Assembly: GCA_032164245.1 (NCBI GenBank) | Contig: JAVMKO010000001.1 | Location: 76,319,892-76,383,891, forward strand | From: Sternotherus odoratus | Lineage: Eukaryota > Chordata > Testudines > Kinosternidae | DNA: 64,000 nt | Direction: 5' to 3' | Shown: positions 1-10,708 of the stretch, in pieces | Numbering within the stretch: position 1 is the stretch's first letter | Layout of the letters: each line of letters opens with the position of its first letter | The notes under the pieces: generated by a model | What the model was told of the DNA's origin: nothing | What the model saw: only the letters and a program-made list of their open reading frames with translations | Database searches by the model: none | Made by a program: the position numbers and the translations under genes

Positions 1-408
1 ACTTGTTCCCAAAATAGAAGAACTAGGGGCCATTCAATGAAATTGGCGTGCAGCAGGTTTAAAACAAATAAAAGGAAGTTCTTCTTCACACAGCGCACAG
101 TCAACCTGTGGAACTCCTTACCTGAGGAGGCTGTGAAGGCTAGGACTATAACAGGGTTTAAAAGAGAGCTGGATAAATTCATGGAGGCTAAGTCCATAAA
201 TGGCTATTAGCCGGGATGGGTAATGAATGGTGTCCCTAGCCTCTGTCTGTCAGAGGGGGGTGATGGATGGCAGGAGAGAGATCGCTCGATCATACCTGTT
301 AGGTTCACTCACTCCGGGGCACCTGGCATTGGCCACTGTCGGTAGACAGGATGCTGGGCTAGATGGACCTTTGGTCTGACCCACTATGGCCGTTCTTATG
401 TTCTTATA
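1..408 (+). mobile_element. CR1 LINE 3' end
   Basis: Truncated at the window edge. The end of the CR1 ORF2 and its 3' UTR are recognisable (AAGTTCTTCTTCACACAGCG, GGCACCTGGCATTGGCCACT, CTAGATGGACCTTTGGTCTG). It ends in the GTTCTTATGTTCTTA-type octamer repeats typical of sauropsid CR1. The sequence 409-1402 that follows up to the first exon is AT-rich intron in which I see nothing else. Confidence 0.88.
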
Positions 409-1402
409 CTTTTAATATTTTAACATTGAAAATATTATAAAACCCCTATATAACTTGTTTATTAATATTATAAATCCTGTACATAAATTCATGGATTCAC
501 CCTTACTTGCAATGTTCTCTTTGGTCACCTTATTTCAAAATACATGTATATAGCAGAAATAAAGGGTCTAGGTCCTAGGAAGAGGTGATGACAATAATTG
601 GATGGAAAGATAAGGACCATTTAGAGAGAAATTGAGAGAAGATCATGATAGAGGCATGCCAACAAAATGAAAGGTATAGAGAAGTTAAATTGGGCACTCT
701 TTCTCATAGTAGAAAAATAAAAGTGAGTGCTGTGAAACTGAAATGCAACAGATTAAAAATTGATAAAGGTAAATATTTTTGTTCAATTTATAATAAATCT
801 GTGGAGTCTGGATAGCAGATCTTAGTGAGGCCAAGATCTTAATAAGATTTTGAAAAAAAATCCAGGTACATTAAGTATAAATCTGCATACTGCAGGATGT
901 AAGTCACCCAGTAACTGATGAAGTTGGGAAGAAATATTCTATGTTGACTTTTGGGAAGTGATTCTGTAATTGTCTGCTACATGGCTACATGTACCATCAT
1001 CTGAATCTTCTGGTGGTAGACACTGTCAGAGACAGAATATTGACCTAGATGCACCATTGTGATTACATCTAATGGGTGTTTTATTTTGGTGTGCCACTGC
1101 TGCCACTCCATAGATAGTGTGGTGTCATCACCACTGTGGTGACTCTAGTCTTCTCCTAAATATGAATTTTTATTAGTTTGCTTCAAAAGCAGTGGATTGG
1201 TACTGTGACACTAGCACTCCACAGTCTTGACAAATAACTTTTCAGCAGCATTGGTGTGTTTATGATATGAAATCTAGCAAGTTCTAGAAGATGTTTGTTT
1301 AATACCTCATGTTCAGAGATTGTATTTAAGTAAGTGAATTGTTTCCTATTAATAAGGTGATAGATGTTGGTTAATTACCTGACTCTTCTATTTCGTGCCC
1401 AG

Positions 1403-1540
1403 TATGATGAATTGGTTCCTGCATCTCTGACAACCAAATACGGGGGATTTTACATCAACACGGGAACATTGCAATTCCGCCAAGCATCTGATTCAGAGTC
1501 TGAAGACTTTGCAGAGGACAAAAAGCACAGGCCACCTAAA
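1403..1540 (+). CDS. UBN2: UBN2 exon (window exon 1): Hpc2-related domain
   Basis: 46 codons, phase 0 to phase 0, between a TTTCGTGCCCAG acceptor and a GTGAGT donor. It encodes [20 protein letters not shown] followed by GTLQFRQAS and an acidic tail ([10 protein letters not shown]). This is the core of the Hpc2-related domain, which in UBN1/UBN2 is known to recognise histone H3.3 over H3.1. The conserved aromatic and glycine residues of the block are intact. The acidic-to-basic switch (KKHRPPK) at its end leads into the lysine-rich linker of the next exon. No start codon is expected here, since the N-terminal exons lie upstream of the window. Confidence 0.96.
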
Positions 1541-1659
1541 GTGAGTGATCTAGTTTTCTCTTTCTCCTGGAATTCATGGCTGATTTGAAAATCAGGAAAG
1601 GCTTCATAATCTGGCCACAACAAAATGAGAAGACTGAAAGCTTGCTGATAAATATAGGT

Positions 1660-2120
1660 GAAAGTGGGCCGGTACGGCATACCACTAAGAAGCCAGTACC
1701 GGCCTGTACCTAGTTGACGTTAAAGCGCTGCCATGGCAGAAGACCTTCTGGCAGGGATGCTGACGGGGCGAGAGTAGGGCAAGGGGGGCAAAAAGGGAAG
1801 CTGCCCCAGGGCCACCAATTTAAAAGGGCCCCTCCCAACTGCTGCTACCACAGCAGTGGCCAGAGCCCCAAGTCCTTTTAAATCGCCAATGGAGCCCCAA
1901 GCAGTGTGGGGCAGGCAGCATGGATTGGCTGGTTGGGGGAGGCTGACCCCCAGCCCTGCCATTTCCAACCGAGGCCTTGCCCCTTCCAGGGGTTGGGAAG
2001 TCACAAGGTTTCCTAACATAAATAACCTGAGATTTCTACAGGCTAGCCAGCCTTCCAAAGCTACACAGTGGTTTAAAGCAGGCACAAAAATTGGACCCAT
2101 ACAATTTTTAAAAACTTGTT
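1660..2120. repeat. GC-rich interspersed repeat, TTTAAA-containing family
   Basis: Starts near GGGCCGGTACGGCATACC and includes blocks such as AGCCCCAAGTCCTTTTAAAT. The same kind of sequence (GTACCGG start, GGGCCC-TTTAAA modules, GAGCCCC) recurs in expanded form at 25230-26260. The ends and class are not resolved. Open frames here on both strands are composition effects. Confidence 0.5.
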
Positions 2121-2385
2121 GAAGCCTCCTCATTATTTCAATTAAAAACCAACATCACCATATAAAAGAAAATTCATTGTGAATTCCTCAAGATAACATT
2201 TACGATTTTATGAAATTTTGCAAGATTAAAATTTTTCCTAATGCCCAAAATAGCCTTGGAAAAACATACCCAAAATATTTCTCTTGAATATGTTACTCAA
2301 AGTGTACTTCTATTCTGAAAAGTGACTGCTTTTTATTAAAATTGACACTGTTTCTGTCTCTGGCTGATTACAACTCATTCTAGAA

Positions 2386-2691
2386 CAGTCGCGCTCAAAC
2401 TGGGGGTCGCGGTTCGATTCCAGGGGGGTTGCAAGCTGCCGATGCCTTTGGCGGCATTTTGGCGGAAGCTCCAAACGCGCGAGTGTGTCCTCCGAAAAGC
2501 CACTGAAGTGCAAGTCTCCGCTGTCGACAGCATTTTGGCGGAGACAGAGACGAACGCTGCATGTCCATGGAAATGCTGCTGAAAGCAGAAGAGTTCAATT
2601 CAGCGGCATTTCAGTGAGCGTACCCCAGGGCCACGAGAGGACATGGCATAGCAAAAAGGGGTCACCGAACACACACGTTTGAGAACCACCG
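2386..2691. mobile_element. hAT-like non-autonomous element
   Basis: Begins CAGTCGCGCTCAAACTGG and ends TTTGAGAACCACCG, imperfect terminal inverted repeats of the Charlie-like CAGTGGTTCTCAAAC type. It is flanked by TTCTAGAA (2378-2385) and TTCTATAA (2692-2699), an 8-bp target duplication with one mismatch. Confidence 0.82.
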
Positions 2692-2935
2692 TTCTATAAT
2701 CTGTTTATACCACCCGTTGGAGCCAGTGGGATTGCATGAGGTCTATGTCCTTCCTAGAATTTTCCATCTTCTCTGATGTCTTTGCCTGCTGTCTGGAATT
2801 TTTATTTATTTGGCAGAACGTTTGTGGAACCAGACATGATGTCTTTTCCCAGGCAGCTGTTGAATACATATGTATCTTTTACATTTTAAAAAAACATTTG
2901 TTGTTAATATTTAAGTATTGCCATACACTCTAATA

Positions 2936-3154
2936 CAGGGGTTTTCAAAGTGGGGGTCAGGACTCCTCAGGGGTCACGAGGTTATTACCTGGAGTGGGTC
3001 ATGAACTGTCAGCCTACACCTCAAGCCCTGCTTCGCCTCCAGCATTTATAATGTTAAATATATTTTTAAAATGTTTTTTCATTTATAAAGGGGTTTGCAC
3101 TCAGAGACGTGCTATGTGAAAGGGGTCACCAGTACAAATATTAGAGAACCATTG
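2936..3154. mobile_element. hAT-like non-autonomous element with perfect TSD
   Basis: Begins CAGGGGTTTTCAAAGTGG and ends AGAGAACCATTG. It is flanked by perfect 8-bp duplications CTCTAATA at 2928-2935 and 3155-3162. The interior has the GGGGTCACC sequence common in Charlie-type hAT MITEs. Confidence 0.88.
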
Positions 3155-3198
3155 CTCTAATAGCACAAGAGTGTAACCTTATTTACATAGCTGAAGTA

Positions 3199-3494
3199 CA
3201 GTAAACCCTCAATTTAACGGACCTCGATTTAACGGACTTCGGATGCAACGGACAAAATTTCTGAGCAAGTCTGATGCATCCGAAATCCATTTCTCGCGGG
3301 CTGGCTGCCGGCTCCCGGCTGCCGCCCGGGTTCCAGCAACGGGCGGTCTGCGGAGCTGCCGCCCCAACCCTTTGGCGGGCGGGCTGCTGCTCCGACAGCT
3401 CGTTGTTTTTTTTTTAAAATTATTAAATAACGGACTTTTTGATTTAACGGACACCCCCTCACCCGAATTAGTCTGTTAAATGGAGGTTTTACTG
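3199..3494. mobile_element. pogo/Tigger-like MITE (family 1), short copy
   Basis: Terminal inverted repeats CAGTAAACCCTCAATTTAAC / ...GGAGGTTTTACTG, flanked by TA on both sides (3197-3198, 3495-3496). Internal motifs AACGGACTTCGGATGCAACG and the closing AACGGACACCCCCTCACCCG recur in the copies at 5131 and 40583. The TA duplications and the TIR style suggest a Tc1/mariner superfamily element (pogo/Tigger branch). Confidence 0.85.
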
Positions 3495-3514
3495 TAGTGT
3501 AACTTGGGACAACT

Positions 3515-3800
3515 TTGTCCAGGTAGCGAAGACGAGCCCTTTCAACAGTTGAGAATAGGCCACTTCCACCTTAATTTAATTGGCTCATTAGTACTGACCT
3601 CCCACTTCGTAAGGCAACTCCCATCTTTTCATGTGCTGTGTATTTATTCCTGCCTACTGTATTTTCTGCTTCATGCATCAGATGAGGTGGGTTATAGCCC
3701 ACAAAAATTTATGCCCAAATCAATTTGTTAGTCTCTAAGGTGCCACAAGGACAACTTGTTTTTTCTGATACAGACTAACATGGCTACTACTCTGAAATAT
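3515..3800. repeat. Abundant reptile interspersed repeat
   Basis: Contains the block from TGGCTCATTAGTACTGACCT through TGATACAGACTAACATGGCT. I recognise this from memory as a very common turtle repeat; the family name is not certain. A shorter sequence with related wording (GTGGGTATTAGCCCACGAAA) lies at 13952-14097. Confidence 0.65.
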
Positions 3801-4043
3801 GTCTAATTTGTTATCTGAAGTGGTGAGAAGCAAAAAGAAAGCACATAAGAAAATATGTAATTGGGGCCTTGAGCTCTTGGTGGGCTAAACAGTTGGAGTG
3901 CCCTTCACACTTTTTTTTTTTTTTTTAAACCCAATTGCTTAATAGTGATGTCCGCTCTGAATTGCTAGACATGAGGCTGAAGCACTTATTGTATAAAAAC
4001 ATTGTAGAGTAGAGGTAATGATATCACCTTTTTGGTTCTTTAG

Positions 4044-4156
4044 GTATCCAAACTAAAAGAAGGAGAGGACCACGGGATTAAGAAGCGGAAGCGGAAAGAG
4101 GAGGGGACAGACAAGGAGAAAAAGCCTCGGAAAATGAAAGTTCCTAAGCAACTGGG
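4044..4156 (+). CDS. UBN2: UBN2 exon (window exon 2): basic linker
   Basis: 113 nt, entered in phase 0 after TTCTTTAG and left after two bases of a Gly codon at GTAGGT. It encodes a strongly basic, charged stretch (EGEDHGIKKRKRKEEGTDKE and then KPRKMKVPKQLG). The run KKRKRK looks like a nuclear localisation signal, consistent with a nuclear chaperone subunit; that is inference. The exon is too short for a 60-codon ORF search and was found by splice signals and by the join to the next exon (GG + A gives Gly, then Val-Met-Ala-Leu-Asn-Ser). Confidence 0.93.
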
Positions 4157-5130
4157 GTAGGTCTGTCTGTCAGGTTTTTAAAGGAAAGGGCACCTCATTG
4201 CAGCAAGAGATGCAATAGCTTAATGTCCCCTCACCTACTGTTGAGTTTGTTTGCCAGTCTTGACTTTTTTGCTGAATAAGTTAAACATATAGTGTAGGCA
4301 GAATTTGAGTTTTGTTTTTTTAATTTTGAGGGATATCCATTTTTTAAAGCTTTTTTAGATTTTTATCTATTTAAATTTTCACAGCTGTGGAAAATTATTG
4401 AACTCTAGCTGTTTTGGTGCTAGAACAATGGGAGGAGGGGGAAAAACATGAGAACTTTCTGTAATGAGGGTATTTATTTTTCATGCTTGTAGTGAAATGG
4501 CTAAACTATTGTTGCTCAAACCTTCCAAATTTACCTTCAGATAGCAAACAAGCCTGGAAAATTTTCAGCCTAAAGGTGTAAGGTTATGAATGACTAAAGT
4601 CAATGTTAAGGTTGACCAACAGTTTCCATTCTAAGTGCAACTGTCACTAATGTTCTGGCTATATATGAGAGAATTTATGTATCCAATGGGACAGTGTCAT
4701 GTTTTCTGTTAATCTGATCCTGGAGAACTTTTTATAGTCCTCCAAAATCTTAAATATTTATAACAAACAGGCAGAGTAAGGAAACTTAGTTTGATGCTTC
4801 CTATTTTCTTGGGATAGTACATAAAGATAAAGATTCTTAAATTGACTCGTGGGAAATTCTCCATGAGCTAAACCTGACCCGTTTGTGAGTGTCTAAGAAT
4901 TAACTCTGAAAACCCATTATTGTTTACAGTATGATTAAAAAAAAATCATGCGAAATCGAGGAAATAGGAGAGCTTCATTTTTTATTGAGTAGAATATAAA
5001 TATTAATCCTGCACTTTCAAAATTCTTAGGAAACATTTCTGCCATATGATAGTTAAAGAAAGGCAAATCACAAGCAAACTGGTCACCATTCAAATGCTTG
5101 GAGGGCAATACAGAAAATAGCTTTAGAATA
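4157..5130. other. Intron, nothing recognised
   Basis: AT-rich intronic sequence between UBN2 exon 2 and the MITE at 5131. No exon, repeat family or regulatory site could be supported. Confidence 0.6.
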
Positions 5131-5832
5131 CAGTAAACCCTCGATTTAACGGACCCCGATTTAACGGACTTCGGATGCAACGGACAAAATTTCCGATGCA
5201 TCCGAAATCCGTTATTCGGGGGCTGCCGGCTTCCGCCCCGGGGAGCCGGGCAGGAGCTGTCACTCCCCGCAGAAGTTGACAGCTCCTGCCCGGCTCCCCG
5301 CAGAGGGGAGCCCGGTGGGCGAGTTGACAGCTCCCACCCGGCTCCCCGCAGCGGGGAGCCCGGCGGGAGCTGTCAACTCCCCCCCCCCCCACCCGGCTCC
5401 CTGCAGGGGGAGCCGGGGGGGGGGAGGGGGTTGACAGTTCCCGCCCGGCTCTCTGCTGCGGGGAGCCGGGCGGGCGAGTTGACAGCTCCTGCCGGGCTCC
5501 CCACAGCGGGGAGCCCGGCGGGAGCTGTCAACTCCCCCCCACACCCAGCTCCCTGCAGGGGGAGCTGTCAACCCCCCAGCCCCACCCCTACCCCCCCCCA
5601 GCCCGGACCCGGGTGGGTGGGTTGACGGCTCCCGCCAGGGTCCCAGCAGCCGGGCTCCCGGCGGTGATAAAAGTAAAACCTGGACATAACGGACTAATTC
5701 GGGCGAGGGGGGTGTCCATTGTCAGCTGAAAGTCCATTATTTAATAATTTAAAAAAATTATTAAATAACGGACTTTCGGCTTTAACGGACACCCCCTCGC
5801 CCGAATTAGTCCGTTATATCGAGGTTTCACTG
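5131..5832. mobile_element. pogo/Tigger-like MITE (family 1), long copy with GC-rich minisatellite
   Basis: TIRs CAGTAAACCCTCGATTTAAC and ...CGAGGTTTCACTG with TA on both flanks (5129-5130, 5833-5834). About 700 bp long, against about 300 bp for the copy at 3199. The extra length is a repeated module at 5225-5660 (GAGTTGACAGCTCC, CGGCTCCC, GCAGCGGGGAGCC) in both orientations. It also holds a second inner palindrome at 5680-5830, with the GTCCATT / GTCCGTTAT arms around TTATTTAATAA. The GC-rich frames predicted here are not genes. Confidence 0.85.
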
Positions 5833-6178
5833 TATAAGTTTTGACTCTGTCTTAACTATGGAGCCTACTGATTCCTCCATAATGTGCTCTTCACCGTTCA
5901 TTAGGATAAGTTTTACTTTAATACTGTATTGTGTGTAGGATTTAGTAGTGGTGGATGATGAAGAGATGGGCAGCATGGAAAAGGAGCAATTTGGTTAGCG
6001 ACAAGGTCTGTAATGTTTTGATTGGGTAAAAATCTCAGGGTGCATGCACCCAAGGCTGACTTTGCACTTTCTCCCCACTGGTTATTTCTGAGCTGTTGTG
6101 AATTACCACATGCTTGCAGAAAGTAACTTTGGCATTGGCAGTTGTATACTTTCTAACAAAAGTTTACATTTTCTGCAG
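5833..6178. other. Intron, nothing recognised
   Basis: Intronic sequence leading to the UBN2 exon 3 acceptor. No repeat or site recognised apart from the pyrimidine-rich stretch just upstream of 6179. Confidence 0.6.
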
Positions 6179-6677
6179 AGTAATGGCTTTAAATTCACAC
6201 AAATCTGAGAAGAAGAAGAAGAAGTTATACAAGGACTCACTTTCTCTGACAGCCATGCTCCGGAAGTTCCAAAAGGAGAAGGAAGCCCTGAGGAAGAAAG
6301 AATCCAATCCAGAACCCCCAGTGATTATTGCCACCTCCACCCCTAGTAAACCCCCTTCCTCCTCTGCTACCACAGGAAATGATGTCTCAGACTTGAACCT
6401 CAAGGTTACCGATCCTGTCCTCTCCATTTTTGGTAGCACAAATGAGCATGAGCTCCTGCAGGAAACCGAAAGTGCCCTGGAGATTCTGGGAGAGATTGAC
6501 TTTGACAAGCTGCTTGACTGCACCTCTAATGGCAGCCCAGTGTCGGAGCCATCAGGAGAGAATGGAAGTGCCACTCAGCCAACCAACACCTCTCAGGTCA
6601 TGACACCAAAGCAGGTGCCTGCCCTCCCAGAAGGCCTGCCTGTACTTCTTGAAAAGCGCATTGGAGACCTACGAATA
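6179..6677 (+). CDS. UBN2: UBN2 exon (window exon 3)
   Basis: 499 nt from an acceptor TTTCTGCAG to donor GTAAGT; the first base completes the Gly codon of the previous exon. The product holds a Lys-rich start (ALNSHKSEKKKKKLYKDSLS) and a helical block (TAMLRKFQKEKEALRKKES). A Ser/Thr/Pro spacer follows, then the acidic block DPVLSIFGSTNEHELLQE, the LGEIDFDKLLD motif and PALPEGLPVLLEKRIGDLRI, which opens the conserved middle domain. The whole is collinear with vertebrate UBN2. The ATG at 6183 is an internal Met, not a start: reading upstream of 6179 is intron. The next coding exon is 13.4 kb away, across the nested DIRS elements. Confidence 0.97.
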
Positions 6678-7399
6678 GTAAGTATAAACTCACTGGTAGG
6701 GGATTGCATTCGGGGATCCTTGAGAGCCAAGAGGAATAGTTACAGCCTGAGCTACGATGTCATACCCTTTAAATTCTGGTAGAAATATCAGGAAGGGATC
6801 ATAATTGTTTGGTTGACCCCCTAGGGCTGAGAGTAAGATTAATTAGATGAAACTAAGTGAAGATGATGTAGGTTGAATATAAAGGAAATTTTCTTCTTCG
6901 AGTAATTTGCTCATGTGTATTCCACAATAGACATGTGTGCTCGCCACGTGCACCGTTGCCAGAAATTTTTCCCCTAGTAGTACCCATAGGGGGAGCACTT
7001 TGTGACCCCTGGAGTGGCACCTCCATGGTGAGGTACAAGGAGAGCTGCATGCTCTCCCAACCCTCAGTTCCTTCTTGCCACCAGTGCATCGGAACTGCCC
7101 TGCTCCAGCTTCACTGCAGCTCCCCAGAACTTTTTGTTCGTTCAGTGCTAGTACCTGTAGTCCGCTAATTGTTCCAGTAGTTCAGTTAGAGTACTCAGGC
7201 TGGGGCGTGCTAAATCATGCAATGCTTTTTGGCAATCTATGCCAAGGAGTGACCCGCACACAGACTGTTTGCGCTGTTTGGGTGAGACTCATATCTGCGA
7301 TCATTGGAAAATTTGCAAGTTGTTTAAGCGTCGGACTAAAAGAGAAAGAGACATTCGGCTGTAAGCCATTCTCATGGAGTTGGCACTGACCCTGACTCC

Positions 7400-10300
7400 G
7401 GTGCGCCGCTCCGATTCATCACCTCAGCATCGGGGCGTGGTGACCTCCCAGCACCTTTGACTAGTCAGCACTGCTCCCCCTCTACGGGGCACAAGAAGGT
7501 GAGGAAAGGGCCGCCTTCGCAGTGGCACCGAGAAATCCAGGGCAGAGATGAAACCCACGTCAGGCAGTCCTCGATCCCCTCCAGCCCCTAGGCATCCGAC
7601 TCGTGTCGAGCGGAGTAGCCCAGCCACGTCAACTCTGGCACAGGCACTGTCACATCTGGCCCCTGAAGTGGCACTGTGAAGCTCCTCTGTGTTGTGTGCA
7701 TTGACCTATCCGCCAGAGGCAATCTTGGTGCCATCAACTCCAGGGGCTTATACTGTTGCAAGTGACATATTGAGCCTCTTGGTACTATTGTCTCAGGTGA
7801 AGTGGGAGTCCTCTTATTTGGGACCAAAGCCCACAGGTCAAACTTTACCAGCTGCTACAATACAGCCTTTGGTACCATGGGTGCCTCTGGATATCCAAGA
7901 GCCTCATTGTGTGGTGCCATCAAGAGGGAAGCTGGAGATGATTACCATCAACCCAGGACTTCCAATGCTGATCACCAGCATGAACATGAACAGCTCCTCC
8001 CTTCCTCCTTGGTCAGAAGAGACTGATTCATCTTTAGACAATGAGGTCAACTCGTATGTCTTGCAGTCGTGTCATATATATTTAATCATTCGCCTCTGAG
8101 GTCTTAACAGCCTGGCACCCAGAGTAGGCACTGTCCTGACAGACCTGTATTGATCCATGGTCTGGAAGTAATTAGGCTCCTGGGCCTAACCAATTGCTGT
8201 ATTGGAACTCTTGAGAATTCTTGCCTACTTTCAGGTCCTTTCCACACCCACCCCATTCTGCTGCATCAAGTAGGTTTCAAGTACCATCTCACCAAGGAGA
8301 CCATGTCTGGTACCAGGCTCAGTACCATGCAGGGGGATGTTGCTCAGGTGAATCTCCCCTTTGAAAAGCAGGGGAGTGTCTACCTCAGCCAATTTTTGGC
8401 TTCATTCTCTTCACCTGATGAGGCAGTGGTTTTGGAGGATTCATCACTCCCACCTGTTGACTATTTGGCCCATCAAGGCCTTTTAAAAAGAGTGGCTTCC
8501 ACCTTGAATATCCAGGTGGAAGAAGTTTGTCATCCCACAGGCTGATTGACATTTTAGCTACTGCAGGACTTCCTTGGGTGGTGCTTCCAATTAGTGAAGC
8601 TATCATGGAGCCCACCAAGGTTTTGTAACAAACTCTGTCTTCCCTTCTTCCCACATCAAAACTGGCTAAGTACAAACCCTTCAAATGTGTATGAAGAGGT
8701 GTGGGGAGGTGGTTTTTTCTCAACCAGCTTTGACCCTGGTTACAAATGCTTCTGTCCTCAGGGCAGGCTCAGCTGGGTTCCCTGCAGGTGCATGGCTTGT
8801 GGTCTACACAGAATTTAACTCTGCATATAAATGAGAGAATTGATGGCTATTCAGCCGGCTTGTTGAGCCTTCCATTCCCATACCAAAAGAAGAAACCTAT
8901 GTGTACTTACAGACAATATGTTTATATGAACAGGCAAGGAGGAGCATGTTCAACTCTACGCCTAGAGGCGATCAACCCATGGGATGTTTCCATCACCAAT
9001 TAAATCAACCTCGAAACCTCTCACCTGCCATGCATGAAGGACAATTTGGCAGACCAGTTTAGCAGATTGTTTTATCAACCACCAGGAGTGGTCTCTGGGC
9101 CTTTCCAAGTCCATTTTCCAACTGTAAGGGACTCCCCAGGTAGACCTCTTTGCAATGAAAGTCCGTAGGTAATGTCATCAGTTTTGCTGTCAACAAGATC
9201 ACAGCCTGGAGAGTGTCTCAGACACTTTTCTGTTACCCTGGACGAACCTGATCTTGTACACATTTCCTTCAGTTCTTTCCCAGAGTATTGTTAAAAATCA
9301 GATAGGACCATACAATGGATCAGATTTATAGCTCCAGATTGGCCTTGGAACACTGGTTTTCCACTTGATCAAAGTTAGTCACTCAGCTGGCAGACACACA
9401 TCTGATCTTTTGGGACCACAGACCTCATCTCCACCCCAAACTGCAGGCCCTCCACGTGGCAGACTGGATCACTCTGTGGCTAACCTAAGAAGAGGCGTAT
9501 TCAAGAGGAGTTAAGATATGCTTTTAAATCATACAAAATAATCCACTGGGTATATGTACCTAGCGACGTGGAAGAGTGTCTCCATCTTGACCCAGCAGAA
9601 ATCTGTTTTCTTTGATCCGGTTACCAATGCATCATATTCTGGATTATCTATTATCCCTAAAACATTAGTTTAATCAGTCTATCTAGCAACTACTTCGGCT
9701 TTTCATCCTCTGATAATAAAGTTTTTGAAGGCGCTGGAGAGGTTGTAGCCTCAGGTAGAGGATCCTCTTCCCCCATGGGACTTGAACTTGATGTTGTCAA
9801 AACTATTGGGTGTTCCCATTGAACTTTTAGTTACATTTTCCTTGCCATATCTCTTGCCTTTTTGGTAGCAATCACCTCAGCCAGCAGATTAGGTGAATTA
9901 TATATTCTAATGAGGCGGGTGACATAATATCTCTTATTGGACCAGTTTCTGTTGGTGAGGGACACAAGCTTTTGGAAGTTTTTCTTTCACCAATAGAAGT
10001 TGGTCCAATAAAAGATAGTGTCACCCATCTTGTACCCATGTTTATCCAAGGACATTAGAGACACAACAACACCGCATATGTGCTCTATCTGGTCCTCTGT
10101 AAGTGATCTACAAGGACAAGGTTTACATACATTCCCATCCAAGGTTTCTTAGAAAGGTAGTACTGTGTCTCACTTGCATGTCAATCAATCAGTATACCTA
10201 TTTTCTTTCTTTCTGAAGCCTCATGCTCATCAGAACAAGGAGAGACATCACACTTTAAATGTCAGGAGAGCATTAGGTTTCTTCTTGGACAGGACCAAAT

Positions 10301-10594
10301 AGTTTAAATCAGCACAATTGTTTGTGACAGTTGCAAAAGTATGAAAGGTTTCCCAGCCCCTCTCCAAAAAAAAAAAAAAATCTTATCTTGGATATCCTCC
10401 TGTATATGCTTGTGTTACAACTTAGCCAACGTTGCTTCACCAAGCAGAGCAATAGCACATTCAGCAAGGTTGCAGACAGCCTCTGCAGCCTTTCTAATTC
10501 AAATATCTATAACCTAGACATTTGTAAAGTGGCAACATGGTCTTCATTGCACATCTTTGCCTCACATTATGCCATTTTTCAGCAGTCTAGATGA
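7400..10594 (+). pseudogene. DIRS copy 1 coding remnants (gag, RNase H, tyrosine recombinase)
   Basis: Fragments that align with the intact copy at 30454: a gag-like piece around 8150-8545, and an RNase H piece near 8930-8985 (NRQGGACSTLRLEAINPWD, like NKQGGAHSNPLCQEA in the intact copy). Recombinase pieces include FLVAITSASR read near 9850-9880 and DICKVATWSSLHIFASHYAI at 10520-10580, which still contains the catalytic Tyr context (HYA). Many stops and frame changes show it is dead. Confidence 0.75.
9916..10032. repeat. Palindromic interspersed repeat inside DIRS copy 1
   Basis: The left arm GGGTGACATAATATCTCTTA is matched, as a reverse complement with few changes, by TAAAAGATAGTGTCACCC on the right. 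A spacer of about 55 nt contains GGTGAGGGACACAAGC. It could fold into a hairpin. This family is common in turtle genomes as far as I recall; its class is unknown to me. Confidence 0.65.
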
Positions 10595-10665
10595 TGCCAG
10601 TTTTGGACATGTGGTCCTCCAGTCATTATTCAGATAGACTGATCCAAATCAAATTGCTTGTGCGT

Positions 10666-10708
10666 CACCTGAAGTGGAGTGGACATTTGCAATCAGTTGA
10701 AAAAAGAA
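10666..10708. repeat. Internal complementary region (left half) of DIRS copy 1
   Basis: TGGAGTGGACATTTGCAATC and the following A-rich GAAAAAAGAA are the diverged reverse complement of the left terminus at 6891-6930. This is the half of a DIRS ICR that pairs with the left end. The expected other half is replaced by the left end of DIRS copy 2. Confidence 0.65.

Noticed and set aside
5123..5571. Overlapping GC-rich frames
   Set aside because: They arise from the MITE minisatellite; both strands are open at once and the ends coincide with TIRs.
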